A stretch of DNA of 64,000 nucleotides, taken from positions 310,001-374,000 of the forward strand of contig NZ_CAJZAG010000007.1 of NCBI RefSeq assembly GCF_914271485.1, in the 5' to 3' direction. This document shows, one piece after another, positions 54,761-63,003 of the stretch; the stretch's first letter is position 1, and each line of letters opens with the position of its first letter. Source of the stretch: Cupriavidus pampae (GTDB taxonomy: Bacteria; Pseudomonadota; Gammaproteobacteria; Burkholderiales; Burkholderiaceae). The position numbers were made by a program, and so were the translations under genes. The notes under the pieces were generated by a model that ran no database searches, was not told the DNA's origin, and saw only the letters and a program-made list of their open reading frames with translations.

Positions 54761-57208
54761 ATGCAATTCTCGGAATCCTGGCTTCGTACCTTCGCCAACC
54801 CTGAAAAAACCTCTACCGACGCGCTCTCGCACAAGCTGACGATGGCCGGGCTGGAGGTGGAAGAGGTGGGCCCGGTTGCGCCGCCGTTCAGCAAGATCGT
54901 GGTCGCGCATGTGCTGGCCACCGAGCGCCATCCCAATGCCGACCGTCTCAACGTGTGCCAGGTGGATGCCGGCACCGGCGAGACGCTGCAGATCGTCTGT
55001 GGCGCGCCCAACGTCAAGCCTGGCATCAAGGTGCCGTGCGCGCTGGTGGGCGCCGTGCTGCCGCCGGCCGAGGCTGGCGCCGCGCCGTTCGAGATCAAGG
55101 TGGGCAAGCTGCGTGGCGTGGAAAGCTACGGCATGCTGTGCTCCGCGCGCGAACTCAAGCTGTCGGAAGACCAGGGCGGTCTGCTGGTGTTGCCGGACGA
55201 TGCGCCGGTGGGGCAGGACATTCGCCAGTACCTCGACCTCGATGACCAGATCTTCACGATCAAGCTGACGCCAAACAAGGCGGACTGCCTGTCGATCCAT
55301 GGCGTGGCACGCGAGGTGTCGGCGCTGACCGGCGCCACGCTGACGCTGCCCGACATGTCGCCGGTGGCCGTGACCCTCGACGAGCGTCTGGCGGTCAAGG
55401 TATCGGCGCCCGATCTGTGCGGCCGTTTCTCGGGCCGCGTGATTCGCGGCGTGAACGCGCATGCGGCCACGCCCGCGTGGATGGTGCAGCGACTCGAGCG
55501 TTCGGGTCAGCGCAGCATTTCCGCACTGGTCGATATCTCGAACTACGTGATGCTGGAGCTCGGACGCCCGAGCCACGTGTTCGACCTCGACAAGATTCAT
55601 GGCGGTCTCGATGTGCGTTGGGGCCGCAAGGGCGAACAGCTCAAGCTGCTCAACGGCAATACGGTCGAGATCGACGAGAACGTGGGCGTGATCGCCGACG
55701 ACAAGGAGATCGAGAGCCTGGCCGGCATCATGGGCGGCGACAGCACCGCGGTGTCGCTCGACACCACCAACATCTACCTCGAGGCCGCATTCTGGTGGCC
55801 CGAGGCGATTCAGGGCCGCGCACGTCGCTACAACTTCTCCACCGACGCGGGTCACCGCTTCGAGCGTGGCGTCGACTATGCGACCACCGTCGAACACATC
55901 GAACGCATCTCCGCGCTGATCCTCCAGATCTGCGGTGGCCAGGCCGGTCCGGTCGATGACCAGATCGTGAACGTGCCGGTGCGCAAGCCGGTATCGCTGC
56001 GCGTGGCGCGTGCCGAGCGCATTCTCGGTATCGAGCTGTCGGCCGTGGAAATCGCCGATGTGTTCCAGCGTCTGAATCTGCCGTTCACGCGGACGCAGGG
56101 CGCCGACGGTGAAGTGTTCGAGGTGACGCCGCCGAGCTATCGCTTCGACATCGAGATCGAGGAAGACCTGATCGAGGAAGTCGCGCGCATCTATGGTTTT
56201 GAACGCATTCCCGCGCGCCCGCCGATCGCCGAGAACGAAATGCGTCCGACCAACGAAGGTCGCCGCTCGCAGCACGTCGTGCGTCATGCACTGGCCGCGC
56301 GTGACTATCAGGAAGTCGTCAACTTCGCGTTTGTCGAAGAGAAGTGGGAGCGCGACTTCGCTGCCAACGACAATCCGATTCGCCTGCTCAACCCGATCGC
56401 GAGCCAATTGGCCGTGATGCGCTCGACGTTGTTCGGCGGGCTGGTGGAAAAGGTGCGATACAACCTCAACCGCAAGGCCGCACGCGTGCGCTTGTTCGAG
56501 GTGGGGCGCGTGTTCCACCGCGATCCGAAGGCGGTCGATGGTGGCCTGACCGTGGCTGGCTACGACCAGCCGATGGTGGCCGCGGGCATTGCCTACGGTC
56601 CGGCGTTCGAGGAGCAGTGGGGCGTGCCGACGCGCGCGGTGGACTTCTTCGACGTCAAGGGCGACGTGGAAGCGTTGTTCCACCCGCATGTGCCACGCTT
56701 CGAGGCGGTCTCGCATCCGGCGCTGCATCCGGGGCGCGCGGCGCGCGTGCTGGTGGGTGGCAAGGCGGTCGGCGTGGTTGGTGAACTGCATCCGCGCTGG
56801 TTGCAGGAATATGAATTGACGCAGGCGCCGGTGGTGTTCGAACTGGACCTGCAGGCACTGCGCGATGTGGGGCTGCCCACCTATACCGAGATCTCGCGTT
56901 TCCCGGCGGCGGTGCGTGATCTTGCCGTGGTGGTCAAGCAGACGGTACGCGTGCAGGACATGCTCGACGCGATGCGCGAGGCCCTGGATAAGGCCGATCT
57001 GGGCCGCTATTGCCAGAGCCTCGTGTTGTTCGACGAGTTCCGTCCAAAGGCGGCTTCGGCGGCCATTGGCGCGGACGAGAAAAGCCTTGCGTTCAGACTA
57101 ACCTTGCAAGATACTGGGGCGACGCTTCAGGACGAAACCGTCGATCAGGCAGTACGCTGCATGGTCGATGCGCTGGCAGCGGCGTTCGACGCCCGCCTGC
57201 GCGGCTGA
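54761..57208 (+). CDS. pheT: phenylalanine-tRNA ligase beta subunit
   Basis: 815 aa, normal size. It opens [14 protein letters not shown], followed by the tRNA-binding EMAP-like domain (residues about 40-150), B3/B4 with the editing site, B5 (residues about 405-480), the catalytic-like core and the C-terminal FDX-ACB anticodon domain ([20 protein letters not shown]). It supplies tRNA binding and hydrolysis of Tyr-tRNA-Phe. It lies 69 bases after pheS on the same strand. Confidence 0.97.
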   Translation: MQFSESWLRTFANPEKTSTDALSHKLTMAGLEVEEVGPVAPPFSKIVVAHVLATERHPNADRLNVCQVDAGTGETLQIVCGAPNVKPGIKVPCALVGAVLPPAEAGAAPFEIKVGKLRGVESYGMLCSARELKLSEDQGGLLVLPDDAPVGQDIRQYLDLDDQIFTIKLTPNKADCLSIHGVAREVSALTGATLTLPDMSPVAVTLDERLAVKVSAPDLCGRFSGRVIRGVNAHAATPAWMVQRLERSGQRSISALVDISNYVMLELGRPSHVFDLDKIHGGLDVRWGRKGEQLKLLNGNTVEIDENVGVIADDKEIESLAGIMGGDSTAVSLDTTNIYLEAAFWWPEAIQGRARRYNFSTDAGHRFERGVDYATTVEHIERISALILQICGGQAGPVDDQIVNVPVRKPVSLRVARAERILGIELSAVEIADVFQRLNLPFTRTQGADGEVFEVTPPSYRFDIEIEEDLIEEVARIYGFERIPARPPIAENEMRPTNEGRRSQHVVRHALAARDYQEVVNFAFVEEKWERDFAANDNPIRLLNPIASQLAVMRSTLFGGLVEKVRYNLNRKAARVRLFEVGRVFHRDPKAVDGGLTVAGYDQPMVAAGIAYGPAFEEQWGVPTRAVDFFDVKGDVEALFHPHVPRFEAVSHPALHPGRAARVLVGGKAVGVVGELHPRWLQEYELTQAPVVFELDLQALRDVGLPTYTEISRFPAAVRDLAVVVKQTVRVQDMLDAMREALDKADLGRYCQSLVLFDEFRPKAASAAIGADEKSLAFRLTLQDTGATLQDETVDQAVRCMVDALAAAFDARLRG

Positions 57209-57323
57209 ACTGCTCGATAAGGCTAAACCGCCTGTGAAGGCTGGAGCGCCCGGGCACAGATCCCGGGCGATCGTATAACTCCATGCCCACGAGCGATCTT
57301 AGAATCAGCAAAAAGACGACCGA

Positions 57324-57743
57324 GTGAACGACCGAGACGCGATTTCCATGAATGCAGCAGAACTGGGCGAGGTTGGCGACCGGCACGCTTCCTCTCTCGA
57401 TGACGCATCGCCGGAAGCCCGCGCGACCGAGGTGCCTACGCTGACCAAGGCCGAGCTCGCAGAGATGCTGTTCGACCAGGTTGGTCTGAACAAACGCGAG
57501 TCCAAGGACATGGTCGAAGCCTTCTTCGACGTCATTCGCGAAGCACTGGAGCAGGGCGACAGCGTCAAGCTGTCCGGCTTCGGCAACTTCCAGTTGCGCG
57601 ACAAGCCCCAGCGTCCAGGCCGCAATCCCAAGACAGGTGAAGTCATTCCGATTACCGCGCGACGCGTGGTGACGTTCCACGCGAGCCAGAAACTCAAAGG
57701 CCTCGTCGAGGAACGCGCAGGCGTCGCCGTCGTATCGAACTGA
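57324..57743 (+). CDS. ihfA: integration host factor alpha subunit
   Basis: 139 aa from GTG 57324, or 131 aa from ATG 57348; neither has a strong RBS. Residues about 40-130 are a full HU/IHF domain ([36 protein letters not shown], then [34 protein letters not shown], in parts), with the DNA-intercalating Pro in RNPKTGE. The 30 or more extra N-terminal residues, relative to E. coli IHF, are acidic and typical of beta-proteobacterial versions. It pairs with IHF-beta to bend DNA. Confidence 0.93.
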   Translation: MNDRDAISMNAAELGEVGDRHASSLDDASPEARATEVPTLTKAELAEMLFDQVGLNKRESKDMVEAFFDVIREALEQGDSVKLSGFGNFQLRDKPQRPGRNPKTGEVIPITARRVVTFHASQKLKGLVEERAGVAVVSN

Positions 57744-57855
57744 TACCGCATGCGAGCGGCTGCGGCCGCGTGCATGACGCTGGTGTTGTCCGTACTGCCC
57801 GTGCTATCTCCGCTGTTCCTGCTGTCTTCCACTCCGACGTCAGATCATCCATCGC

Positions 57856-58290
57856 ATGACGGAAAAATCCAGCGAGCGCGTTGCGCTGCCGCCGATTCCT
57901 GCAAAACGCTACTTCACGATCGGTGAGGTGAGCGAGCTTTGCGCCGTCAAGCCGCATGTGTTGCGTTACTGGGAGCAGGAGTTCACGCAGCTCAAACCGG
58001 TGAAGCGCCGCGGCAATCGTCGCTACTATCAACACCACGAAGTCCTGCTGATCCGCCGCATCCGTGACTTGCTGTACGAGCAGGGCTTCACCATCAATGG
58101 CGCCCGCAACCGCCTCGACGAAGTCCGTCATCACGGCGGTGCCGCGACTGCGCCAGACGTCGAAGAGTCCACCAGCATCGCACGCGAGGAAGCGCCGATC
58201 CTGACGGTCGACATCAATCAATTACGCGGCGAACTCGTTGAGGTGCAGCATCTGCTCGCACAACTGAAGGAGATCGCGAGGCACGGATAA
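57856..58290 (+). CDS. MerR-family transcriptional regulator
   Basis: 144 aa. Residues about 17-85 are a MerR HTH and wing ([25 protein letters not shown]...[23 protein letters not shown]). The C-terminus is a short coiled-coil ([16 protein letters not shown]) without metal-binding cysteines, so it is not a classical metal sensor. This regulator sits after ihfA in many proteobacteria. Its targets are unknown. A 65-base gap separates it from tRNA-Pro. Confidence 0.88.
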   Translation: MTEKSSERVALPPIPAKRYFTIGEVSELCAVKPHVLRYWEQEFTQLKPVKRRGNRRYYQHHEVLLIRRIRDLLYEQGFTINGARNRLDEVRHHGGAATAPDVEESTSIAREEAPILTVDINQLRGELVEVQHLLAQLKEIARHG

Positions 58291-58330
58291 AACGTGCGCG
58301 AGCGACTAGCCATCGGCTAAATCTTGCTGT

Positions 58331-58336
58331 TATAAT
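58331..58336 (+). promoter_or_regulatory. -10 box of tRNA-Pro
   Basis: A perfect TATAAT 10 bases before the tRNA. The -35 region (about 58308) is weak. Confidence 0.6.
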
Positions 58337-58346
58337 CGCGTTCTTT

Positions 58347-58424
<78 letters not shown>

Positions 58425-58431
58425 TATTCAT

Positions 58432-58464
58432 AAGGCCTAGCGGGTTTTGCTCGCTAGGCCTTTT
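58432..58464 (+). terminator. intrinsic terminator after tRNA-Pro
   Basis: An 11-bp stem AAGGCCTAGCG/CGCTAGGCCTT with loop GGTTTTGCT followed by TTTT. A 12-base direct repeat TTGTCTAACTTG at 58463-58474 and 58482-58493 follows. Confidence 0.8.
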
Positions 58465-58601
58465 GTCTAACTTGCGTAGTATTGTCTAACTTGAGGGTGG
58501 TAGCGCCGAGTTGTCTATCGGTGTCGAGCATCAGCATTCGGCGGACTGCAATACCGGATACGCACTCAGCCATCCTCGAAGCGCAATTTTTCGGGATCGC
58601 A

Positions 58602-59639
58602 ATGGCTAACGTCGGCATCTGGCTCTTCAATCTGACTCAATGCGGCTACTATGCAAGTAGAGCGCCGCGCCGCGGCACTCCTCCAGCGTTGAGTTCCATC
58701 GGATCCGCATTGAGTGATCTGTCGCGATGGAGTAACGGACGCAGGCTGACTGAAACCTGTCCGTATGACCTGACGGACGGAAGTGACATACCTCTTTCTT
58801 ATCTGCTGGCATGCGAGCCCGAAGCCGGTGGTGACTACCTGATCGGAATCTGGAATCGTGTTAACGGCGATTCAAACCGTATCGCTTCCATTGGACACGA
58901 CGACATAGTCGGTGCTGCGCGAACGGAGTACACGGACGTCGACGAGGCTCGGATCCCGGGGTTTGCCACATATTTTTGGGTGATGCCCGCCGAAGCCAAA
59001 GTGGCTGCCGTTCGAGTAAAGCATCGTACAAACGGCGTACGCACGCTCGAGCACTACCTGCGAAATTTCCTGAAGTTTGTTAACCCTCAGCATACGGTTC
59101 ATCGCGACGACGAAGAGCGAGGATTAGTTGTAGTCGGCTATAGAGACAACCCAGAAGCCGAGATCGTGCGACAGCTCTTCGCAAAGTTTGCTCTGGGGAC
59201 TATCCGAAAAGTAGGGGACCTCGACTTCATTCGGGCGCGTTGCAACGACATTAGAGCTATCGTCTCGAAGACGACAATCACGAGTCGCGAGGACGTGGAT
59301 CAAGACTTCTGGCAGACCTTATCGAGGCGCGTCGGTTTTGGTGGGCGCGCTATGCTTGAAGAGGTCCCCCTAAAGTTACAACTCCCCATGACGTTCACCG
59401 AGGCAGAGCTGAACAACACACTCGCCGATTGGGAGGCGAAGGAAGAGCAGAAGCTTTCGGATTGGGATGATCTGGGCTTCGTCTTCACTGGCGAGTCCTC
59501 CCCGCGATGGCTCAGCAAGTCCCATGCTAGGAACAATTTTGACGTAGATGTACAATGGATAGACGAGGAGCAAGTCAATCCGCGTGCACTCTTGCAGCAG
59601 CTTCGGCGTTATAGAAACGACGTATTAGCCTTGGGGTGA
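58602..59639 (+). CDS. hypothetical soluble protein, RexA/KwaB-like arrangement
   Basis: 345 aa from ATG 58602; a TTG at 58482 would add 40 residues. No family is certain. It has no signal or membrane segment. Residues 78-160 read as alternating strands and helices (DYLIGIWNRVNGDSNRIASI, then GFATYFWVMPAEAKVAAVRV, then LEHYLRNFLKF). From memory this resembles the middle of lambda RexA (GFPSFLFV...), and the pairing with a membrane protein supports the comparison. The C-terminal third has charged Trp-rich helices. Base composition is clearly lower in GC than the core genes. It is 3 bases from the next gene. Confidence 0.6.
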   Translation: MANVGIWLFNLTQCGYYASRAPRRGTPPALSSIGSALSDLSRWSNGRRLTETCPYDLTDGSDIPLSYLLACEPEAGGDYLIGIWNRVNGDSNRIASIGHDDIVGAARTEYTDVDEARIPGFATYFWVMPAEAKVAAVRVKHRTNGVRTLEHYLRNFLKFVNPQHTVHRDDEERGLVVVGYRDNPEAEIVRQLFAKFALGTIRKVGDLDFIRARCNDIRAIVSKTTITSREDVDQDFWQTLSRRVGFGGRAMLEEVPLKLQLPMTFTEAELNNTLADWEAKEEQKLSDWDDLGFVFTGESSPRWLSKSHARNNFDVDVQWIDEEQVNPRALLQQLRRYRNDVLALG

Positions 59640-59642
59640 GAC

Positions 59643-60164
59643 ATGAGATGGCTTTGGCTGATTTTGGTTGTTGCGTCAGCGGGAATCGGCTACTTCTCTG
59701 GGCAGGAAATTCCATTGGCCTCCCAATGGCCCTATTTTGAGGCGCTCAGAACCACCAGTTCCATCGTATTTGGGGTGATGGGAGCGCTGCTGGCGATCGT
59801 TTATCCCGAAGTGGTTAAGCAGGGTTTCCGGGCGGAAGGGCTGGGGCCTGGAGACCCCGGTAACTTGCGCATCGTGGTAGGTGCATTGGCTTACTCCGCG
59901 CTCCTGTTGCTAGTGCTCGTGCTGATAGGGCCTGCCTTCGCGTGGATCAGCCAAGCCACAGAAAAGGCATCGTTCCTAGCACAAGTCCAGGGTGTCAGTT
60001 TCGGCGTGCTTTGCATGTTGACTATGGGGCAGATCTGGATACTGACAAATGTCCTCCACCCACTTGATTTTCTGGTTACACATCTGGAAATCGGCTCTAA
60101 GAAGGAGGCGGCGAAACGCCGAATCCACCAGTTTGGCCCGGGCGACAAGAAAACCGGGCGCTAG
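59643..60164 (+). CDS. hypothetical four-helix membrane protein, RexB/KwaA-like arrangement
   Basis: 173 aa. Four hydrophobic segments at about residues 2-19, 37-54, 76-98 and 115-137, then a basic cytoplasmic tail (KKEAAKRR). No conserved enzymatic motif is seen. It follows the 345 aa gene by 3 bases with GGTGAG as RBS, so the two are one operon. Lambda RexB (144 aa) and KwaA also have four helices and a soluble partner. Its stop overlaps the integrase stop by 4 bases. Function is inferred, not known. Confidence 0.6.
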   Translation: MRWLWLILVVASAGIGYFSGQEIPLASQWPYFEALRTTSSIVFGVMGALLAIVYPEVVKQGFRAEGLGPGDPGNLRIVVGALAYSALLLLVLVLIGPAFAWISQATEKASFLAQVQGVSFGVLCMLTMGQIWILTNVLHPLDFLVTHLEIGSKKEAAKRRIHQFGPGDKKTGR

Positions 60165-61264
60165 CTGCCGTTTCGAGTCTTCTGTACGGGGCTTACCCGC
60201 TCAATCTCGCGGGCCTTCGTGTAGTGTGCGGTCATCTCTGCGGTCGTGTGGCCGGCCAGCGCCTGTGCCGCTACCGCACCCTCCAGCCTTCGCTTATCGG
60301 TCAGCGCCTTCGCGCGCAGGTCGTGAAAATGCATCCCGACCAGATGCAGCGGATCGAGCTCAATGTTCGCCTTCAAGCATCGCTCTTCATATCGCTGCCG
60401 CGCTCGCTGGCAGGCTCGCTTCCACGCTGTCTGAGCTCCGCTGTATGTGAACCTGCCGCCGGCCTGTGTGCAGATCACGGGGCCGATCGCCTTCACCTTG
60501 CCGGCCTTTGCTCCCTCCAGCGTCGCCTTGAGCTCCGGCGTCATCATGATCAGCATCCGCACGCCAGAGCTGTTCACCGTCTTTGCCGGATGGAACATGA
60601 TTCCCTCATCGGAGACTTGCGTCCAGTTCAGCGCGAGCAGATCGCCGATGCGCTGGGCCGTCTGGTAGGCGAGGTCGATCAGCGCCACGATCGGTGGGCC
60701 TGACGGCGTAGGCTTGTCGTCATTGCCAAGCAGCGCGGCGGCGCGCACCTCATCGAGTTCCGCATCCGTGATGTAGCGATCGCGCTTTGCTTCTGTGGCG
60801 CCCGCCACCTCGCTCACCGGGTTGGAGTTGCGCAGGCCCTTACGCACTGCGTACGTGAACATCACTGACAGCAACGCGCGATACTTGTTGCTGGTGTTAG
60901 GCTTCGACTCGAAGTGCTTATCGAGGAAGCGCGCGACGTTCTTCGGCTGCACCTCATCCACACGGAATTTGTCGAACTCCTCTTTGACGAAGGTAGCCAT
61001 GCGGCGATATTCCTCCTGCGTTTTAGCCGCATAGGTCTTCAGTTTCGCAAGCAGCCACGCGTCCACCAGGCCAGACATCATTTCCTGTTGGGAGTGCTCC
61101 ACGTCCCGATTGATCGCAGCCAGCTCCGAATAAAGCCGCGTCAGGCCGTCGCTGACCCGGCACAGCTTGTGCCACTTCCGATTTATATCCACGAAGTACC
61201 ACGCGCCGTTCTTCTCGTAGACGCGCGACGGGAGAGGCGACGCCTTCTTTCGCCGACCGATCAT
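60161..61264 (-). CDS. phage-type tyrosine integrase
   Basis: 367 aa. An N-terminal Arm/SAM-like region is followed by the core-binding domain (TQEEYRRMATFVKEEF, KYRALLSVMFTYAVRKGLRNSNP). The catalytic domain shows YQTAQRIGDLLALNW (Arg I), HDLRAKALTD (HxxR), LAGHTTAEMTAHYTK (His and the Tyr nucleophile in AHYT). It should carry out site-specific recombination at tRNA-Pro. Start at 61264 follows AGGAGGGCGGC and overlaps the upstream gene stop (ATGA). It points toward the tRNA. Confidence 0.93.
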   Translation of the reverse strand: MIGRRKKASPLPSRVYEKNGAWYFVDINRKWHKLCRVSDGLTRLYSELAAINRDVEHSQQEMMSGLVDAWLLAKLKTYAAKTQEEYRRMATFVKEEFDKFRVDEVQPKNVARFLDKHFESKPNTSNKYRALLSVMFTYAVRKGLRNSNPVSEVAGATEAKRDRYITDAELDEVRAAALLGNDDKPTPSGPPIVALIDLAYQTAQRIGDLLALNWTQVSDEGIMFHPAKTVNSSGVRMLIMMTPELKATLEGAKAGKVKAIGPVICTQAGGRFTYSGAQTAWKRACQRARQRYEERCLKANIELDPLHLVGMHFHDLRAKALTDKRRLEGAVAAQALAGHTTAEMTAHYTKAREIERVSPVQKTRNGS

Positions 61265-61548
61265 GCCGCCCTCCTGTCTGATGCCAACTCCGGAGGCTTG
61301 CGCGGTGCCTTCTGATGCTTCGATGATGCAATGCCCGTCACGTGGTGACGCCACACGCGCACACTGCCGTCAGGACGTCGATCCGCCGGAATACCGGCTT
61401 TCTGCAGCGCATCGAGTTGTTCGGCCGCGCGGCGGTATCCGGTTGCCTCGATGATCTCTTGTTTGGTCAGGGTCAAGGATTCCAATTTCTGCTCCCAGGC
61501 TCTCCGGGTTGTTTCGATGATTCGTGTTGTGCGGATGTTGTCGTTCAT
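61261..61548 (-). CDS. DUF4224-like small phage protein, possible excisionase
   Basis: 95 aa. LTLTKQEIIEATGYRRAAEQLDALQKAGIPADRRPDGSVRVWRHHV, read in parts, matches the DUF4224 pattern, a short winged-helix-like domain found next to integrases in prophages. A recombination directionality role is plausible. It is coupled by ATGA overlaps on both sides, to the integrase and to the upstream Cys-rich gene. Confidence 0.75.
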   Translation of the reverse strand: MNDNIRTTRIIETTRRAWEQKLESLTLTKQEIIEATGYRRAAEQLDALQKAGIPADRRPDGSVRVWRHHVTGIASSKHQKAPRKPPELASDRRAA

Positions 61549-62117
61549 CCGTACAGTGCTTCGAACGCTTCAACGTCGCACTGCGATACCCAAGCCGCGT
61601 CGCCGAACTTGTAGGTCGCCGGATACCTCCCGCCGGGGAAGGTGAAGCTCGCCGAGCAATGGCCGGGCTTCGTGTCAAGGCGGTCGCCGTATACGTGGGC
61701 ATGGATAGCAACCGCTCCCGGATACTTCGCCTCCACGAGCTCAATCAGCGCGGTTTCTGCGGCCCGACGCCCGCGGCGACGAGCGGCATCGATTGCGGCG
61801 CATGCGGGGGAGCAGTAGACGAACTGTCCACGTGGCACGGGTTGGGCCTCCGACCATGTGTCGAAGTGCGGATCCGCCTCGACGTCGTCCATGTCTTCAT
61901 CCACGCGGCAGCTGCAGTGAAAGCACTCGTAGTGCCATCCCTGTGCGATGAGCGCAAGCGGGGGCACCGGTCCTGGCGCGTATTGATCAAGGGCCGGCCG
62001 CCGACGGCAATGGTCAACCTCCTCCCATTCGCAATTGCATTCGTTCGCTCCCTCACGGCGCGCGGTCGCCGAATTGGTGGCGAACACGATGGCCCAGTTA
62101 TCGCCGCCGTCGTACAC
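61545..62117 (-). CDS. Cys-rich hypothetical phage protein
   Basis: 190 aa. Cysteine pairs CNCEWEEVDHC, CFHCSC and a YCSPACAAID segment suggest one or two zinc sites. FTFPGGRYPATYKFGDAAWVSQCDVEAFEALYG is the C-terminus. It is not recognised, but similar proteins lie in the integrase operon of Burkholderiales prophages. It overlaps the DUF4224-like gene by 4 bases. Confidence 0.65.
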   Translation of the reverse strand: MYDGGDNWAIVFATNSATARREGANECNCEWEEVDHCRRRPALDQYAPGPVPPLALIAQGWHYECFHCSCRVDEDMDDVEADPHFDTWSEAQPVPRGQFVYCSPACAAIDAARRRGRRAAETALIELVEAKYPGAVAIHAHVYGDRLDTKPGHCSASFTFPGGRYPATYKFGDAAWVSQCDVEAFEALYG

Positions 62118-62193
62118 CTCATAAGCCTTGAGGCCTGTGTTGGTTTACATAGGATCAACTCAAGTTTTGTGCCCAGTGGCCGATAGGCGGCCT

Positions 62194-62442
62194 ATGGGAA
62201 CCTTGAAAAAACTGCAGGAAGAATTCGGTGTGGTCACGGGGATGGCGCTCAATGACTTAGTGCGAGGCTTCAACAACAAGCTGGCAACCTTCAACGCCAT
62301 CCGGACCGCGCAAGGAAAGATGACCCTCCAAGAGGATTTGGACGACGGAATCGCGGTTGCCCGACAGATGGTCGCGGACGGCGAAATGTCGCGGGAGGAA
62401 TATCTCGACCTCATTGGCGAAGAGCCGCCCGATAACACATAG
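62194..62442 (+). CDS. small hypothetical prophage protein
   Basis: 82 aa, acidic and helical, without a recognised domain. It opens MGTLKKLQEEFGVVTGMALNDLV and ends in EEYLDLIGEEPPDNT. A longer reading from 62128 adds 22 unconserved residues. It is divergent from the integrase operon; TTGAGG at 62128 and TAGGAT at 62150 (spacer 16) form a possible promoter. It might partner the HEPN-like gene 75 bases downstream. Confidence 0.5.
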   Translation: MGTLKKLQEEFGVVTGMALNDLVRGFNNKLATFNAIRTAQGKMTLQEDLDDGIAVARQMVADGEMSREEYLDLIGEEPPDNT

Positions 62443-62517
62443 GAAAAAGTCGCGGCAGTCGCCTTGGTGGCAGTGGTTGGTCAGCATGCTAGGATGCCTC
62501 GAATAGTGGAGATAGAT

Positions 62518-63003
62518 ATGGCGACACTGGACGATGGCGATGTCATTCGAGCCCTAGGGACGGTTGCGTTGCGGTCTGCATACGTCGAAGAGGCCATCGA
62601 CGACTGTCTAGAGCAATTTATTGGTCGCGGGAAGGCTGAAGAACGTTTGCGAAAGCAGTCAGCTCGGGACAAGGCCAAGGTGCTTCGGCGGCTAATAAAT
62701 GGAACGCCATTCGACGAGGAGTTGGCGTATTTGCCGGCGTTACTCCACGCGGTCATCGAGACATTAGAAGAGCGGAACACCGTCATCCACGGCCGCATGT
62801 ATGCTGATCCGTCCGGCGGTATTGTCCGTCGGTCCGCACGGCATGGAGTGCCAGATACCCCCGCGAGTTCGGCCGAGCTATATGGTCTTGCTGATCGACT
62901 CGACGAAATGCTGCCGCATCTGCTGCATGCTTCGAAATTCAGGCTCCGTAGGCACCTCGATCGAAGTGCTGGGGAACATCGGGTCACGCTGCCACCCCCA
63001 TAG
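62518..63003 (+). CDS. HEPN-like hypothetical protein
   Basis: 161 aa, mainly helical. Residues 86-91 are RNTVIH, an Rx4H motif as in HEPN ribonucleases, inside a helix of the E.RN.VIHG type. Earlier helices (RALGTVALRSAYVEEAIDDCLEQF) also fit HEPN folds. Many such proteins are toxins or defence effectors, but some are inactive. GTGGAG precedes ATG 62518; an ATG at 62494 is possible. It is convergent with the methyltransferase gene and overlaps its end by 20 bases. Confidence 0.6.
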   Translation: MATLDDGDVIRALGTVALRSAYVEEAIDDCLEQFIGRGKAEERLRKQSARDKAKVLRRLINGTPFDEELAYLPALLHAVIETLEERNTVIHGRMYADPSGGIVRRSARHGVPDTPASSAELYGLADRLDEMLPHLLHASKFRLRRHLDRSAGEHRVTLPPP

